Below, piece by piece: positions 1 through 12,507 of a stretch of DNA of 64,000 nucleotides. The notes under the pieces are model-generated. The model was not told where the DNA came from. It searched no databases and saw only the letters and a list, made by a program, of their open reading frames with translations. A program made the translations under genes and the position numbers. This DNA is from Semisulcospira habei (Eukaryota; Mollusca; Gastropoda; Semisulcospiridae). The first letter of the stretch is position 1. Each line of letters starts with the position of its first letter. The stretch spans positions 129,620,101 to 129,684,100 of the forward strand of contig BTPG01000005.1 in the NCBI GenBank assembly GCA_036245525.1. The letters are read 5' to 3'.

Positions 1-1185
1 ATGCCTTTCAGAGAGGCGATGGATAAAGGCTTTATAGATTCATCCACCGGTACTTTTTTAGAGCCAGGCAGTGGCAGACGGTACACCGTTGATGAAGCTG
101 TCAGAACAGGACTTCTCGTCTCCTCATCAGGGAAGCCTTTCGAATACAAGGGACTCAGCAAGAGCGGCGTGACTCACAGTTTCCAGAACGCTCTGATGAT
201 GGGACTGATCGACCCCAGCACATGCATGTTCCTTGACAGCAACACAGGGCGCAAAATCTCCTTGGAGTCAGCCCTCAGCAAATGCTACATCTCCCCCATT
301 GCTGGCAAGTTTGGGGGCAAGACAGCTGGAGAATCTGTTGTCATTCTGAAGGGAGGAGTTTCACCGTCTGTCACTGCACAACTGGAGGAAATAGTGGACC
401 CTAAGAGTGGAGAGAAATTATCCATGGCTGATGCTGAGAGCAGAGGACTTGTGAGTGTGAAAAAAAACAATGAAAAACTTGGCATTGAAGAGGTTTTGCA
501 GAGTGGGCTGGTGGATAAAGATTCAGGACTTTACCATGATCCTGTTTCAGGTGACAGCATGCTACTGGATGAGGCTCTTCTCTGCGGCTTTGTCTCTTTC
601 CAGGACTCCTCTAATGGCTACCACAATGGTGAGGAGTCAAAGATAATTGAGCAGCTCCAGCAGGTCAGACCAGCGCCTCTGTCCATGTCACAGGCTGTGA
701 CGTCTGGGCTGATTGACACTGATGAAGGCACATATACTGACCCAGCTAGTGGACAGTCTATCTCAGTGGTGCAGGCTTTACACCATGGCATCATCAAGCC
801 CACACTGTCTGTTGGGGAGCCATTCAAAACTGACACTGTTTACACAACATCCCTGCAGCACCAGTATGTCAAGATCACAGAAGGCTCACCCCTCATCCCT
901 ATAAAAGGCTCTGTGAGAAGTAGTGATGGCCAGCTCCTCTCCAAAACGTTCACTGAGGTCACAATGACCTCTGGCACTGCCACCTACACCACCAAGCCTG
1001 GCTTCTACATCGGCTCGTCTGGCCAGGTGGTGAGCACCTCCACAGGTGAGCGCATGTCCATTGCGGATGGTATGGCGGCTGGTATTGTAGAAGCAGAGAT
1101 GGAGGAGGGAGTGAGTGCAGTGCAGGTAACTGGAGGCGACAGCCCCTCATCGCTGGACAGATCATCCGCCTCATCACCCTTGGTT
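1..1185 (+). CDS. MACF1/DST: spectraplakin exon 1 (plakin repeats; 5' end cut by window)
   Basis: 395 codons in frame 1, probably continuing upstream; the ATG at base 1 is an internal Met. It holds plakin/plectin-type repeats of about 38 residues with the signature G-[LI]-[IV]-D-x-x-[ST]-G followed by a short helix (for example around residues 8-45, 68-105, 168-205 and 230-270). The last ~100 residues are serine-rich. Donor GTAAGT at 1186, phase 0. The open frame runs on into a hairpin element that starts 16 bases past the donor, so the codons after 395 are intronic. Confidence 0.88.
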
Positions 1186-1201
1186 GTAAGTAATAATTTC
1201 C

Positions 1202-1399
1202 TTAACCCATTTAACCTTACAGCTGCATTTCCCAACTTTTGGAGGTGTCGCCTAACAACCAGAACCATGTACCAGTTGCTAGAGATGGATCAGCATAGTG
1301 CTAGATTAGCATGACACCATCAGGCTAATCTGGCACTATCTTTGATTTGTCATGGTTAATCCATCTCCTGTTGTAGTGTAGCAGGGCTGAATGGGTTAA
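1202..1399. mobile_element. hairpin MITE, family 1
   Basis: Starts TTAACCCATTT and ends ATGGGTTAA. The core is a long inverted repeat around AGATTAGC/GCTAATCT flanked by GGATGGATCA-like arms. This copy is decayed: the central GGCGCC is lost. It lies 16 bases past the exon 1 donor. Confidence 0.75.
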
Positions 1400-1480
1400 C
1401 TCCTTTCTCCATGCATCCACTGGTACTTTGCCCCCTTGTGGGTAAACAATACCAGTGGGCTGCATGCACAAGAGGGTTAA
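1396..1480. mobile_element. hairpin MITE, family 4, sharing TTAA with the preceding element
   Basis: The palindromic core CATGCA-CCACTGGTA...TACCAGTGGGCTGCATGCA lies between TTAACTCC and GAGGGTTAA. Its left TTAA is the right TTAA of the family 1 copy, so one element inserted at the end of another. Confidence 0.7.
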
Positions 1481-1483
1481 CAT

Positions 1484-2193
1484 ACTGAATTCAATTGTTA
1501 ACTCTTTTCTGTTAATTCCCTTGGTTGTTGGGCCATTCATGTCGGCGTGATTTCTTGGAAGTTTCATTGACAAGAACATTCCCTCAGCCATTAGATTTAG
1601 TTCTATGCACTGCTTTTAATGCACAAATGTATAAAGTCATTATCTTTTATTCTTGAATAGTTACTTTTTTCATGTACCTTTTGGGGTATTTTGCAATAAC
1701 ATTTTTACTGTTGATAACTTTTTCTTTTTTTAACATGGTAATTCTAACCTTCTTTTCTGAACAATAGAGATTTCTGTTTTGTCTTCTATTATTTTTTGTC
1801 CATTTGTATAACATCTTGAAAGTCTTGTTATCAACACGTTTTGGTAAAGAAATAGTTGCTGAACAGTTTCTGGTGAGAATGTGACTTTTTATGTTTGACA
1901 CTGAAGATGAGCAGACTTCTATGGTTTGTTTTATTAATTTTGTAGTAAAGTTTTTTTGCATTTATGTTCATGTTGGTTTTGTTTTTAATATGGGTGTGGT
2001 GTTTGTTTTTTAAATTCATTTTACTCATTGGTTTTGTTTTCAGAATTTAAAAAAAAACCAAACTTTTGTTGTCTTGTGTGTAGATCCAGCCTAAATATAG
2101 GTTGTACATTTACAGAGGTCAAATTACCGAGAATTATCATGACTTTTAGTATTTGTAGTTATTGTTACCTCTGTCATGTCACACAATTTTCAG
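1484..2193. other. AT-rich remainder of intron 1, nothing recognised
   Basis: T-rich unique-looking sequence with no convincing gene or repeat. The T-rich tract before 2193 acts as the polypyrimidine region for exon 2. Confidence 0.6.
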
Positions 2194-5100
2194 AGCTCCT
2201 GTAGACCATTGGAACAACAAGATTTGTCTGCATCAAGGAAGGCATGTGATGAGGCTGATACTGGGAGTGGCACCAACATTGATGTCCACTCACCAGCACT
2301 TAAAACAGGCACTGCACCACCCTTATTTTTTAAATCTGTGATGTCAGCTGATGAACTGGATGATCATACAAAGTGTAACTCTGGTAACGAACAAGACTCT
2401 CACTCTCAAAGCTCTTCTGCCAAGCAGGACACAGATGAAAAACAGAACTCCATGAGCGAGCAATCCACCTGTTGTCGTCCAGACTCGTCAAGTGCTCACA
2501 GTGAACATGAGTATACAACTGAGCTGCAGTCTAACAAGAAGCATGGTCTTATGAATGGACACAGCAGAGAAGGCGTGACAGGATCCTCTACAGATGGTGA
2601 TGAACTTTACCACTATACATGTAATCTGTTTACCAACTTCTGGGACGACCACCTGGAGAAGTTGATTCACCCCAGGAAAGGTACCAAGCTTGGCCTGCAG
2701 GAGGCGCTAGGTGCCAGCCTTGTCCCTAAAAACATCTTGGTGCTTCAGTTCTGTGAGGAGGACCCTGTGAGGCTGACAGATGCCCTGGCGTCGGGTCAAG
2801 TAGATTGCAAGACAGGCAGAGTGGTCAACATGAACAGCGGCAGTGTACTGTCTCTTCAGGAAGCCTTCAGGCAGGGTGTGTATGTAGTGGAGGGGAGCTC
2901 ATCTCAAGAGGCTGCTGCTGTAAATCAAACAGCTGTAACTCTGCAGAAAGAGTTAGGACAGGGTTTGTTTGAGCATGTCACATTGGGAAAGGCTTGTATG
3001 TCTGTCAGGATAGCAGACAGAAGAACAGGGAGAAAGTTTAAAATCCACGATGCTGTTACACATTCCATTCTCAATCCAGACACTGCACAGGTCAAAGATA
3101 CTGTCTCGGGGAAATGGTTATCGTGGCATGATGGCCAGAGAGCAGGTGTTGTTTGTGATCCCAAGAAGCTGTCGCTCCATCAGGCTCTAGCGTCACCACT
3201 TTTCCATCAGAACATTGAAAGTTTTTCCAATCCCTCTGGGGAGAGTATCAGGCCACTAACACTGCAAGAAATGATAGAGCAAAACGTCATTGACTCCAGC
3301 AAAAAGGAAGTGTTTGACCCACAGACTAACCTGTGGTTAACTCTGGATGAGGCAGTTGACACAAATGTAATAGACCCTATCCAGAACAAATATTTCCACA
3401 AGAAAATAGGCAAGTTCATATCTTTTCATGATGCTGTGGAGTCAGGACTCATTGATGACCACTCAGCCAAGAAGCCGTTTGTACAGCAGTCACCAAAGAA
3501 ACAGTCAAACGGTATTTCAGAACCTGATTTTGATCTTGGTGCTATTTCAGACCAAAACATAGACTTCCCCATTCCACTGTATGAAGCCCTCTGTGATGGT
3601 TTGATTGACCAACAGACCAGTGAGTTCCAGCCAAAGCCAGGCATCAACATTCCTTTCAAAGTTGCATATGAAGAGAAGATGCTGGGTCCAGAAGGGACCT
3701 ACATTGTTGATCGCTGTACAGGTGTTGTGTATTCCTTCAAGGAGTCTGTGAGTTGTGGTCTAGCAGAAGTGAAGACAGGCTCACTGTATGACACAGTGAC
3801 TGGCAGCAAACTTCCACTCGTTGTTGCCAAAGAACAAGGACTGATAAAAAACACCCCCCAGCCATTCCTCCCATTGTCTGTTGCTGCCCAATATGAACTT
3901 TTTGATTTTGAAGAGCGGAAGATACGACACCCTGAGACAAAGCAGCCACTTACCCTTACACAAGCCATGGCAGAAGGAATCATTGATCCTGCTTCCAAAG
4001 TGAAGAGTCCTGCTGGTCAGCCTTACACACTGCAGGAAGTCATCACTGATGGAATCCTCAACCTTGACACACTGTCACTAACATTTCCTGAGGGGAAATC
4101 ACAGTCTTTGCAGCATTGTCTTGGAATTGAGATAAAGAAAGAACCAAACACTTATGAGTTTGGACGTAAAATGAGCCTTACTCTTGATGAAGCCATCAGC
4201 TCTGGAATATACGACCCTGTGTCAAATTCTGTGAGAGCTAGAGACAGTATGATATCTTTAGCCAAAGCTTTGAAAACTGGTCTGATCAATACAGACTCCT
4301 TAGTCAGAGATCCTTACAGTGGGGACATCCTCTCTCTGAAAGAGGCCCTTGACAAGCGCATAATTGACCAAGACTGTGGAAAGATGATAGACACACAAGG
4401 GGTGCCTGTTGCGCTTAACTTTGCTATGGAAAAGGGGCTGATTCTCAAATCCAAAGCCCCCCTGAACCTTTCACTTTCTGAAGCTTTGGATGAAGGTTTG
4501 TTCAATGTTATCTCCAATAACTTTCTAAACCCAGACTCCAGTGAGGAGATTGACTTCCTCACTGCAGTGGAGCAAGGTATTTTGGACACTGAGTTTATCA
4601 GGGTGCGCAACACTTTGACAGGAGAAATCAGCTCTTTTGAAAGCGCTGTAAACCAAGGCATAGTGGATATTGAGAGAGGTTTCTGCATCAACATGGAAGA
4701 TGGAGAGGAGTATTCCATTGTGGATGGCATGGACAAGGGCATTATTATTGACACAACCAGTCAGCCTTTAGTGTCACTGGAGGAAGCAATAGATGAGGAT
4801 ATACTGGACTTGGAAACATGCACATTCAAAGATCCATATGGCCAGTTTTCCTTGAGTCTAAAGGATGCCATGGAGTCTGGTCTTCTCAACAGATACTCCA
4901 TCTCGGTTCGTGATGTCAGCAGCAGGAGCTTACTTTCGTTAGATGGAGCTGTCAGCTGTGGCCTCCTCGACCCCATCACTGGCATGTACAAAAAGAATGA
5001 AGAAGAGGAAATCACATTTAAAGAGGCACTGGTCAAAGGACTTGTTTTCTCAGACATCTGCGTGCCAGACAAAAGCTTGATGGAGGCAGTAAAGCAGGGA

Positions 5101-8100
5101 TTGTACAACCCCAAGACTTGCAAGTTTACTGATCCTTCCACAGGGAAGGTGAGGAACCTGCGTGACATGGTGCGGGATGAGATAGTGGATCCCCATCTTG
5201 TGCTGGTACTGGATAAATCCACTGGCACACTGTTGACTTACGATGAAGCTGTTGCTGTCAAGGTGTTGGATGTAAAGAGAGGCATAATAGTGGACACAGC
5301 CACAGGGGAACTTCTGAACCTGAAGGAGGCGCTGGGCCAGGGTCTGTTGCAGGAGAATTTGGCCGCCATCGCTGTGTCCCTCAAACAGGCTGTTGACACG
5401 GGTCTGCTCCACAAGAGTCATGGCCGAATCGTGGATCCTCTATCTCGAAAACAGCTGGTGGTTGAGGATGCCATCAACATAGGTCTCATTGATGTCTCGA
5501 GACTCTTAGTCAAGACTCAGGATCGGTATCAGTTCATGGAGGAGGCATCCCATGATGGAATGGTGTTTGTGGATGATGACAGTATTGTCTATGCCAGGTC
5601 AGGTTCTGCCATTGATGTTGTCACTGCTTTCAAGCAGAATCTTCTGGTAGAGATCCCACAGCATGGGTTTCTTCTTGGAGACGTTTTGTCCTCAAGTCTG
5701 TATGATGAAACTCAGAAGCGATTCAAAGACCCATTGACAGGCAAGCTGTTAACACTAACTGAAGCCATCAGCAGTGGTGTCATCAATGCTGATCAGCCTC
5801 AGGTGGCTGTCCCAGGGCTGGGCAGGTTCTCTCTCACTCAGGCCATTGAAAAGGGCATCATTGACCCCAACACAGGAGACTACATAGCACTGGACAAACC
5901 ACTGTCACTACACCAAGCCATTCTCACCGGACGCGTGTCTGCACTTAGTGGATCAGCACCTATTCTTGGAGGTCCTGCTAGTATTAAACCCAAAACTTCA
6001 CTGACATTCATGTCATCTTCTCAGCTTGAAGACAAAGGGCAGAGAGGAACTTGCTTCACGCCATCCTCAGTTCTTTTAACAACAGACAGGTATGCAAAGA
6101 AACTGCAGTCTCTGCAACTGTCGGGCATGGAGGTTCTTCCAGAACAGTCATCAGAGATGGACAGCTCTTTCTGTGAGGAGGATGAACAGTGGCAATCTGA
6201 CAGAACTTCAGACAAAACAGACAGTGGCAGGCCAGAATCACTGCAGAACAGCAGTGATGGCAGGAGTCTTGTTTCACATCACTCTTCCACTTCTCTGCCA
6301 GACAGCTCTGATGTGCATGTAGTCAGCCCCAAGGGTACAAGTGATGTGATGAGCACTAGTCTAGACAGTTCAGGCTTTGATGTCAAGAAGGATCAGCAGA
6401 AGTCAGATACAGTGTCTGGCCAGCCTCTGGTTCCTCACATGAAGTGTCATTCAGCTGGTAACCTCCTGGATGCTGGGTCAGAAAGCAAGCGCATCAGCCG
6501 AGACATGGACAATGCACCTGCCAGTCTTGGGGACATCCGGCAAAGTGGGCATTCAGAAATGGTAGACTCGGCCATGGACCTGCCTGGTTCCCACTGGAAT
6601 CCACCTACAGATGAACTGTCCGCTTCCCTAGACTCTCTCATCCTTGATGCCATTCGCAAGCAGCACATTGAGCAGAAACCTATGCCTCTGTTCGATATTA
6701 TCAAGAACGGACTGTTTGATGAAAGGTCAGGAACTTTCCAAGATCCTGAGACTGAGGAGTACATGGGACTGTCTGAGGCAATCTCCACAGGCCTGATTGA
6801 CCCGACACAGAGAGAGGTTATCAACCCTGTTACCAAGCAGCCTGTGGCACTGGCTGAGGCTCTACAAGCAGGTGTAGTTGATGCTGAGTGTTGCAAGTTT
6901 GTAGACAAAAAGACAGGAGCACGTCTGTCTTTGCGCCAGGCTGTGGATGTTGGCCTCATATTCAAGCAAAAAGAAGTGAGGAAGAAACCAGTGGACATTT
7001 ACGTGGAGGAGATCCTCCCAGACTCCACGTCCACAGGCAAGAAGAAACTGGAGGAGGCATTCAGCAATGGCATCCTGCACAGGTCCAATTCACAGGTCAT
7101 TGACCCAGACAGCATCAATGGCATCACCTTGCGACGAGCTGCCAGTCTTGGCCTCATCGAGGTCAAGACAGGCGACTTCAGAAACCCCCAGACTGGTGAG
7201 TGCATGTCATTGGCCAATGCTGTTGAGAGGGGGTTCATCCTGAGTCCCAAAGGACTGACCCTGTATGGTGCGGTGAATCAGGGACTGTACATTGAAGCCA
7301 CAGGTCTGTTCCAACATCCGAACACCGGCGCAGAGAAAACGTTGCAGGACCTGATGAGTGATGGTATCATCTCTCCACTCTGTCTGGAAGTCAAGGATCT
7401 CAGCCAGGACAGCATTCTCTCACTCGGGGAAGCCATCAATCGGGGAATCATTGATGTGAAGAGAGGAGTCTACACACACAAGGAAAAGAGCATGACCTAC
7501 AATTTTAGAGAAGCCATTTCTGCTGGTCTCATTGTCAGCACTAGCCCTCGTGAAGGACTGCAAGATAAGTCACCTCACTCACTGTCACCGTCTCCAATTC
7601 CCTCTGGCTTTCTGGACATTGATAGTGATCAAAAACACCCAGGAAGAAACACTGCAAATGTACCTCTTAAGAAGTCCCTTTCAGATCCAGGATACGCTGC
7701 AAGACGTGACCGTTTGTCTCCTGGGGATTGTTATTCTGTTGATTTAGATCCTGGTTCAGTAGAGCAGGACAAAAGTGTTTCTGAAACACAGCACAAAGAT
7801 GATGAGAAGTTTATAGCTGATGATCCGGACAGACAGAGTGAGCAGCACAGACTTGATGACCAACACAAAGCCAGTCAGAAGGAAAATCTTCGGCAACACA
7901 AGCTTGATGTGCAGCACAGAATTAATGAGCCACACACACCCAGTGAGACACTCACACTTGATCAGCAAGGCAAACTTAGTGAGAAGTACAAACTTGTTAA
8001 GCAGAAAAAAATGGATTACACGTCTGAGGAGCAACTCAAGGTTGATCAGCAACAAGAACGTGATGTGCAACCTGGCCTTGTTGAACAGAGCACACATGAT

Positions 8101-9570
8101 CCAGATGCAACAGTTATTTCATCTGACAGGGGAGAAAGGGAAGCAGTTCTCAATACTGCTGTCACTGTTGGGAAGGGATTTACAGCGTCTGAGAAACTCC
8201 GTTCAATCGCTAAACGTGAGCCAGTGTTTGGTGTTACTGATGTGACTACCAGTCAAGACAACATTCACCTAGGTCAGGTTGACCAAGCATCATATGTTAA
8301 AACAAAGTCAGGGGCACGCACAGGTCCCCAGAAACAACAGCCTCATAGTTCCCCTCAGTTTTCAAGCAACAATTCACAGGATGGATCAGTCATTCTGTCA
8401 GGTTCTCTCAAAGAATCAGAAAAAGAAAAGGGAATACCCAGACAATCTGCAAACACCTCTGGAGAAGATAACCAGAAAGATGAGATGATGCCATCCAGAT
8501 TGCCCGAAGAAGAAAAGGGCTTCAAAAAGGTATCAGATGTCACAGAAGTGTCAACATCTGATGAATCATTACGAAATACCAAGACCTGGATGGAATCTAT
8601 GAAGGCCAGTAGATCTGTTGGAACTGGTTTTGAGGTTCCAGAGGAGAAATACGGTCATAATCTGCTAACAGAGCATTCAGGTCAGCAGAGTGAAACTGGA
8701 ATGGTTTCTTTAGGAAAGGAATTTACCATCTCTGGGGACAAACCTAAACAGTCTGCTCCAGTCTCACATAGTAACACTGAGAAACTAGATACACAACCTT
8801 CTGTGCAGCCTGTAGTTGTAAATGAGAACATCGGTGTCGGTGCAGTACAAGCTATGGATTCACATCTGTCAGCTGAAAATGCTGGAGAAGACATGAGGTC
8901 TACTCAGGTAGCTGGGTCCAAGGTTGAGGCAGACACAAGTAAACTGTCACAGCCCACATGTAGTGTCACTGGTACAATATGTGACAGAACTAAAGAGAAG
9001 GATCTGTTAGCTGAGGAGAACATAAACAGATCAGATCCAGGTCATCAGACACATAACTTGAATTGGAACCAGGATGTGAAATCTAAATTAAATATCAGAG
9101 ATCGAATTGAGATAGAACCTGAGTTGATCAGTGATCAGGAGTCTGCAGCAGTTGTGATTGGTTCAAACCAGCTATCAGATATACCATCTCCTGAAAACAA
9201 AGCCAAGAGTACATTTGGCCAGCAGCTGTCAGTGGAGAGTTTTGAAAGCATCCCGTGCATTAAGCCTTCTCCCAAAGCCAAACGTGGGCAAAGAGTGCGC
9301 TTCAAAGACCTGCGTCCAGAGGACACTGACGATGAAGGCAGCACGGCCACCACGGACAGTACCGACACTGTGGAAGGTTTGGATGATGATCGCTCAGCCA
9401 GGAGTCTGCGAGCCAGGGTGCAGCTTAAGGGGCTACCCCTGGACAAACTGCAGGCGGGAAGTCAGGCCGACAGCGACGCCAGCACACCCGAGGCTGAAGC
9501 ACAAAAGCTGACGGACATGCTGTTCAAACTGAACCTGAAGGCCGGCTCCACTGCCCGTGAACGTCGCAAG
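2194..9570 (+). CDS. MACF1/DST: spectraplakin exon 2: giant plakin-repeat exon
   Basis: 2459 codons, phase 0 at both ends; acceptor TTTTCAG ends at 2193, donor AAG|GTAGGC at 9571. The ATG at 2176 is on the intron side and is not a start. Order: a Ser/Asp-rich linker (2194-2610); a first long block of ~38-residue plakin repeats (about 2614-5980); a Ser-rich linker (about 5990-6620); a second, shorter plakin block (about 6628-7560); a long charged, Gln/Ser/Lys/Glu-rich disordered linker (7560-9570) ending in a basic-acidic segment. Plakin repeats in this family bind intermediate filaments where these exist. Being phase-symmetric, the exon could be skipped without a frame change, as happens to plakin-repeat exons in MACF1, DST and shot; whether it is here is inference. 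Confidence 0.95.
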
Positions 9571-10582
9571 GTAGGCTGTGCATGGAGTGTTGGCTCGAGT
9601 CCTTCCTTTGGCAGCACGTCACAGCATGCATCCCAGCACAGCCGCGCTCTTGTGTGTTCTGATTTTATTCAGTCCAATTGCTTTCATCTGTTGTTCAGCC
9701 AGCTGTGACTGCTTCAGTAGATGCAACCCTGCCTGCATCTATGACAATTTGCAACTCCTCAGACTTTGAATCCATCGTGTGAGTGCATGCACCGGAAGCA
9801 TTTTGTCTACAAGCATGGAAGCCAGAAAAATGTAGACTTGTGACAAAGGGTGTGTCCAGGACACCAGTACCATTCAGCAATGATAGTTTGAGACTGGGGA
9901 CTTGCATGTCATAACACCAGAGAACAGAAGAAAACTACTGTGTGGAGACCGCATATTAACATGTTTGCTGTGTACAGTACTAATCGTAAGCTGTAAAAAC
10001 AAGGATGCTTATAGTTTGCATGTGACACGTGACTTCAAAGTCTGGATATTTGTGCAACGTGTGTAGAATTTTCTGTTTGGAGTGTAGTGCACACTTTACA
10101 AAAATCGTTTGTTATTTGTGTGTAGAAGTGAACAACAGCACCATAACAAGACCTGGTGGTAGTGTGGATTCCAAAATAAATGTACTCCTGACATTTAGTC
10201 CACAAAGTACATTTACTGTTATTATTTGTTCACCTCTTCCTAGTTCATGTGGATTTTTGTTTGGTTTTTGTTTGATTGTGCATGGGGATCAGGGCTCCCA
10301 TTTTTACAGCGACTTAAAGGGTCCTCCAGATGCAAATTGTAGAGGGTAGACGGGTTTCTGACAGGTTAAAAAAAATGGACCAGTAATACTGAATCATTAA
10401 CCTGCTTTAAATAAATGAAAAATATTGCATCTTGGACGCAGTTGCGCTGAATTTTGGTGTGTTTTTCTACCCCATCGTCACATTTTCAGTACGTGATTTT
10501 GAATTTAGTGTCATAAAAGCACAGAAGCACAGAAACAGAAACCCTGGGGATAAACCTACCCAACATGATAGTGTAATAATAT

Positions 10583-10682
10583 ATACTGACGAGCAAAGGA
10601 AATGTGACATTTTTGGAACTATCAGAAACACTTTTGTGTTTCCAATGGTTCTGAACATGTTACATTTCATTTGCCTGTTAGA
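10583..10682. mobile_element. hairpin MITE, family 8
   Basis: Inverted repeat GACGAGCAAAGGAAATGTGACA...TGTTACATTTCATTTGC with inner arms AGAAACACTTT/GTGTTTCC. A better-preserved copy is at 27282-27385. Confidence 0.7.
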
Positions 10683-10752
10683 ATATAACCCCCGTACGCA
10701 TGCAGCTACCAGTACTGTTTACATTAGCAGTGGCTGCATGCACAAGGAGGAT
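10683..10752. mobile_element. hairpin MITE, family 4
   Basis: ACGCATGCAGCTACCAGTACTG...GTGGCTGCATGCACAAGGAGG: same core as the copies at 1396, 22586, 23496 and 24668. It directly abuts the family 8 hairpin. Confidence 0.65.
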
Positions 10753-10810
10753 AGTACTGTACTGTACATTTCTCCTGTTAACTGTCTTCCTTGGTATTGT
10801 GTGTCTCTGA

Positions 10811-10811
<1 letters not shown>

Positions 10812-10870
<59 letters not shown>
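10812..10870. repeat. (CA)n microsatellite
   Basis: 59 bases of uninterrupted CA dinucleotide in intron 2; any open frame through it is an artefact of the repeat. Confidence 0.98.
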
Positions 10871-10873
<3 letters not shown>

Positions 10874-11153
10874 TCTTAGTTATTTTTGTCTCTTTTTACT
10901 CCAGCATGTTTGATGTTGTAAGACTGTTATAGATTTTGTTTGTTTTTACAAATCTTGCAAGACTAGAATAAACTAATGCAGTGATTGATTGATTTTTAAG
11001 GAAAAAGGATGGCCAAATAAAATGAGAACATTTGTGTTGCGTTTCTTTGTGATTTGTATTTGTACAGTTGTTTACCTTTTAGTTGAGTCCCACAGTTTCC
11101 GTTCCCTATGGAGTCTGCCACACACGTTTACTTCCTGTTTGTTTGTCTTGATT

Positions 11154-11330
11154 TTAACCCCAACGCCACATTTCTCAACTACGTACCAGTTGCAGGAGGT
11201 GGATCGACCATGATTATTCAAGGGTAGTGCCAGATTAGCTTGGCGCCTGAAGGCGACAAGCTAATCCGGCACTACCCTTGAATTATCATGATCAATCTAT
11301 CTCTTGCTGTAGTGTTTCGGGGTCATGTAT
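11154..11330. mobile_element. hairpin MITE, family 1
   Basis: TTAACCCCAACG start, then GGTAGTGCCAGATTAGCTTG and its complement around GCGCCTGAAGGCGAC. The right terminus is decayed. Confidence 0.75.
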
Positions 11331-11429
11331 TTTAAAAATTCGTTATATTGATGCTAATCTGAAAACTAAAATGTCAGCAGATCACAGTTATCATGATTAG
11401 TAGTCTCAGTGAGCAGAAAGTAATCAGGC

Positions 11430-11518
11430 CAGTGTCTGCTGCCATTGGCCCGCACAGTCATGTGCAGGCCAAGAGCAGCAGATGTTGGCCTGAGGACCTT
11501 TTGCTTACCATGGTGTTG
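11430..11518. mobile_element. hairpin element, family 5
   Basis: GGCCAGTGTCTGCTGCCATTGG...TGTTGGCCTGAGGACCTTTTGC with the inner palindrome GGCCCGCACA/TGTGCAGGCC. It ends about 45 bases upstream of exon 3. Confidence 0.65.
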
Positions 11519-11562
11519 CGTGTATAGGATGGCAACTGATGGTGATTTTGTAATGATATCAG

Positions 11563-11709
11563 GGACGATTGGCAGACTCCTACGACAACATGGTGCAGGA
11601 GCTGGCAACAGAGCTACAGCACTTGGCCGACTACGAACGCCTACTGAAGCGTGACTCACAGATGGGCGATGAAGCGCAGAAGGTGCAGGCACAGCTGGAG
11701 TCGCACAGG
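11563..11709 (+). CDS. MACF1/DST: spectraplakin exon 3 (spectrin-repeat rod start)
   Basis: 49 codons, phase 0-0. Acceptor GATATCAG|GG, donor AGG|GTAAGA. Helical heptad-type sequence (ADSYDNMVQEL...LQHLADYERLL) marks the passage from disordered linker to coiled, spectrin-like rod. Confidence 0.88.
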
Positions 11710-11954
11710 GTAAGAAACATTTCACCTTTTTTCTTTGTGGGCATTACTGAACGAGGACTGTTTGTGTGATGTCTTTTTACAAATAGTATTCCTGTTACGC
11801 ATAATTATGATCAAAACTCCATTCAGGTTCCTGAAATGTGATAATAATCAGTTTAGTCCTGACAGTGTGAAAGTGCATGATCCTAAGCAATTTTTCCACC
11901 ATCCTGCAAAGCTCTAACTTGAGAATTGTCACTAAAGACTACATTACAGTTCAG

Positions 11955-12145
11955 GGGTCAGTTGCACGATTGAGCTTAGTCCTCCACCAGCCGCTAAGCA
12001 AAGTGCTCAGCTTTAGCAGAGCACCTTGCTTAGCAGCTGGCGCAGGACTAAGCTCACTTAGTGGCTGGTGCAGGACTAAGCTCCGCTATAGGGGAGCACC
12101 TTGCTTTGTAGCTGGCGCAGGACTGAACTCACTTTTGCAACTGGC
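11955..12145. mobile_element. hairpin element, family 9, with nested second copy
   Basis: TGAGCTTAGTCCTCCACCAG...CTGGCGCAGGACTAAGCTCA with the central palindrome GCTCAGCTTTAGCAGAGC. A second partial unit (GCTGGTGCAGGACTAAGCTC...GCAGGACTGAACTCA) follows directly. The same family recurs at 55403. Confidence 0.7.
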
Positions 12146-12293
12146 CTCAGGAGAGAGATCAGCCATGGTGTCAAAATAGCATATTGGTGACTATCAGTTA
12201 GGCAACGAGCTATTTTGATAGTGGCACCATCCTCAAGCTATCATGGACAATCCGTTTTTCAAGTGGTATACCACCCCCAGTAGCAAAACCTAT

Positions 12294-12507
12294 TTAACTC
12301 ATTCTACCCCAGACACACCACAACAAGATAAGGATCTACCATGATAGTTCAAGGGTGATGCCAGAAAAGCTTGGCGCCTATGGGCGCCAAGCTATTCTGG
12401 CATCACCCATGAACTATCATGGTCGATCTGTGTCCTGCACTGCAATGCAGTCTTTTGAGGGCAACGGCAACATTTGGGGATTTTGGTGTTGGGGTAGAAC
12501 GAGTTAA
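12294..12507. mobile_element. hairpin MITE, family 2
   Basis: TTAACTCATTCTACCCC...GGGGTAGAACGAGTTAA ends, with the core GGTGATGCCAGAAAAGC/GCTATTCTGGCATCACC around GGCGCCTATGGGCGCC. A close sister lies at 24912. Confidence 0.8.

Larger units (their letters stand above)
9571..10972 (+). other. possible alternative 3' end after exon 2 (read-through ORF, UTR-like, poly(A) signals)
   Basis: If the exon 2 donor is ignored, the frame runs 45 more codons to a TGA at 9706-9708. The next 1.2 kb is mostly free of hairpin elements and holds three AATAAA hexamers (10175, 10410, 10967), the last followed by GT-rich sequence near 11030. This would end a protein after the plakin repeats, like the short epithelial dystonin isoform. 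It could equally be plain intron; no transcript evidence is available. Confidence 0.35.

Noticed and set aside
1202..1208. TTAACCC as interstitial telomeric repeat
   Set aside because: Never tandem; always the outermost bases of palindromic elements.
1202..1314. Codons 402-437 of the first open frame as protein
   Set aside because: They translate a family 1 hairpin element past a good GTAAGT donor.
2176..2193. ATG at 2176 as the start of a 2510-residue gene
   Set aside because: These 18 bases lie before a TTTTCAG acceptor; exon 1 joins at 2194 in the same phase, and both sides carry plakin repeats.
4314..5421. Long antisense open frames within exon 2
   Set aside because: Mirror frames of a biased, repeat-coding sense strand; no domain features.
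10432..10932. 166-codon frame through the CA repeat
   Set aside because: Depends on hairpin arms and a microsatellite coding for alternating His-Thr.
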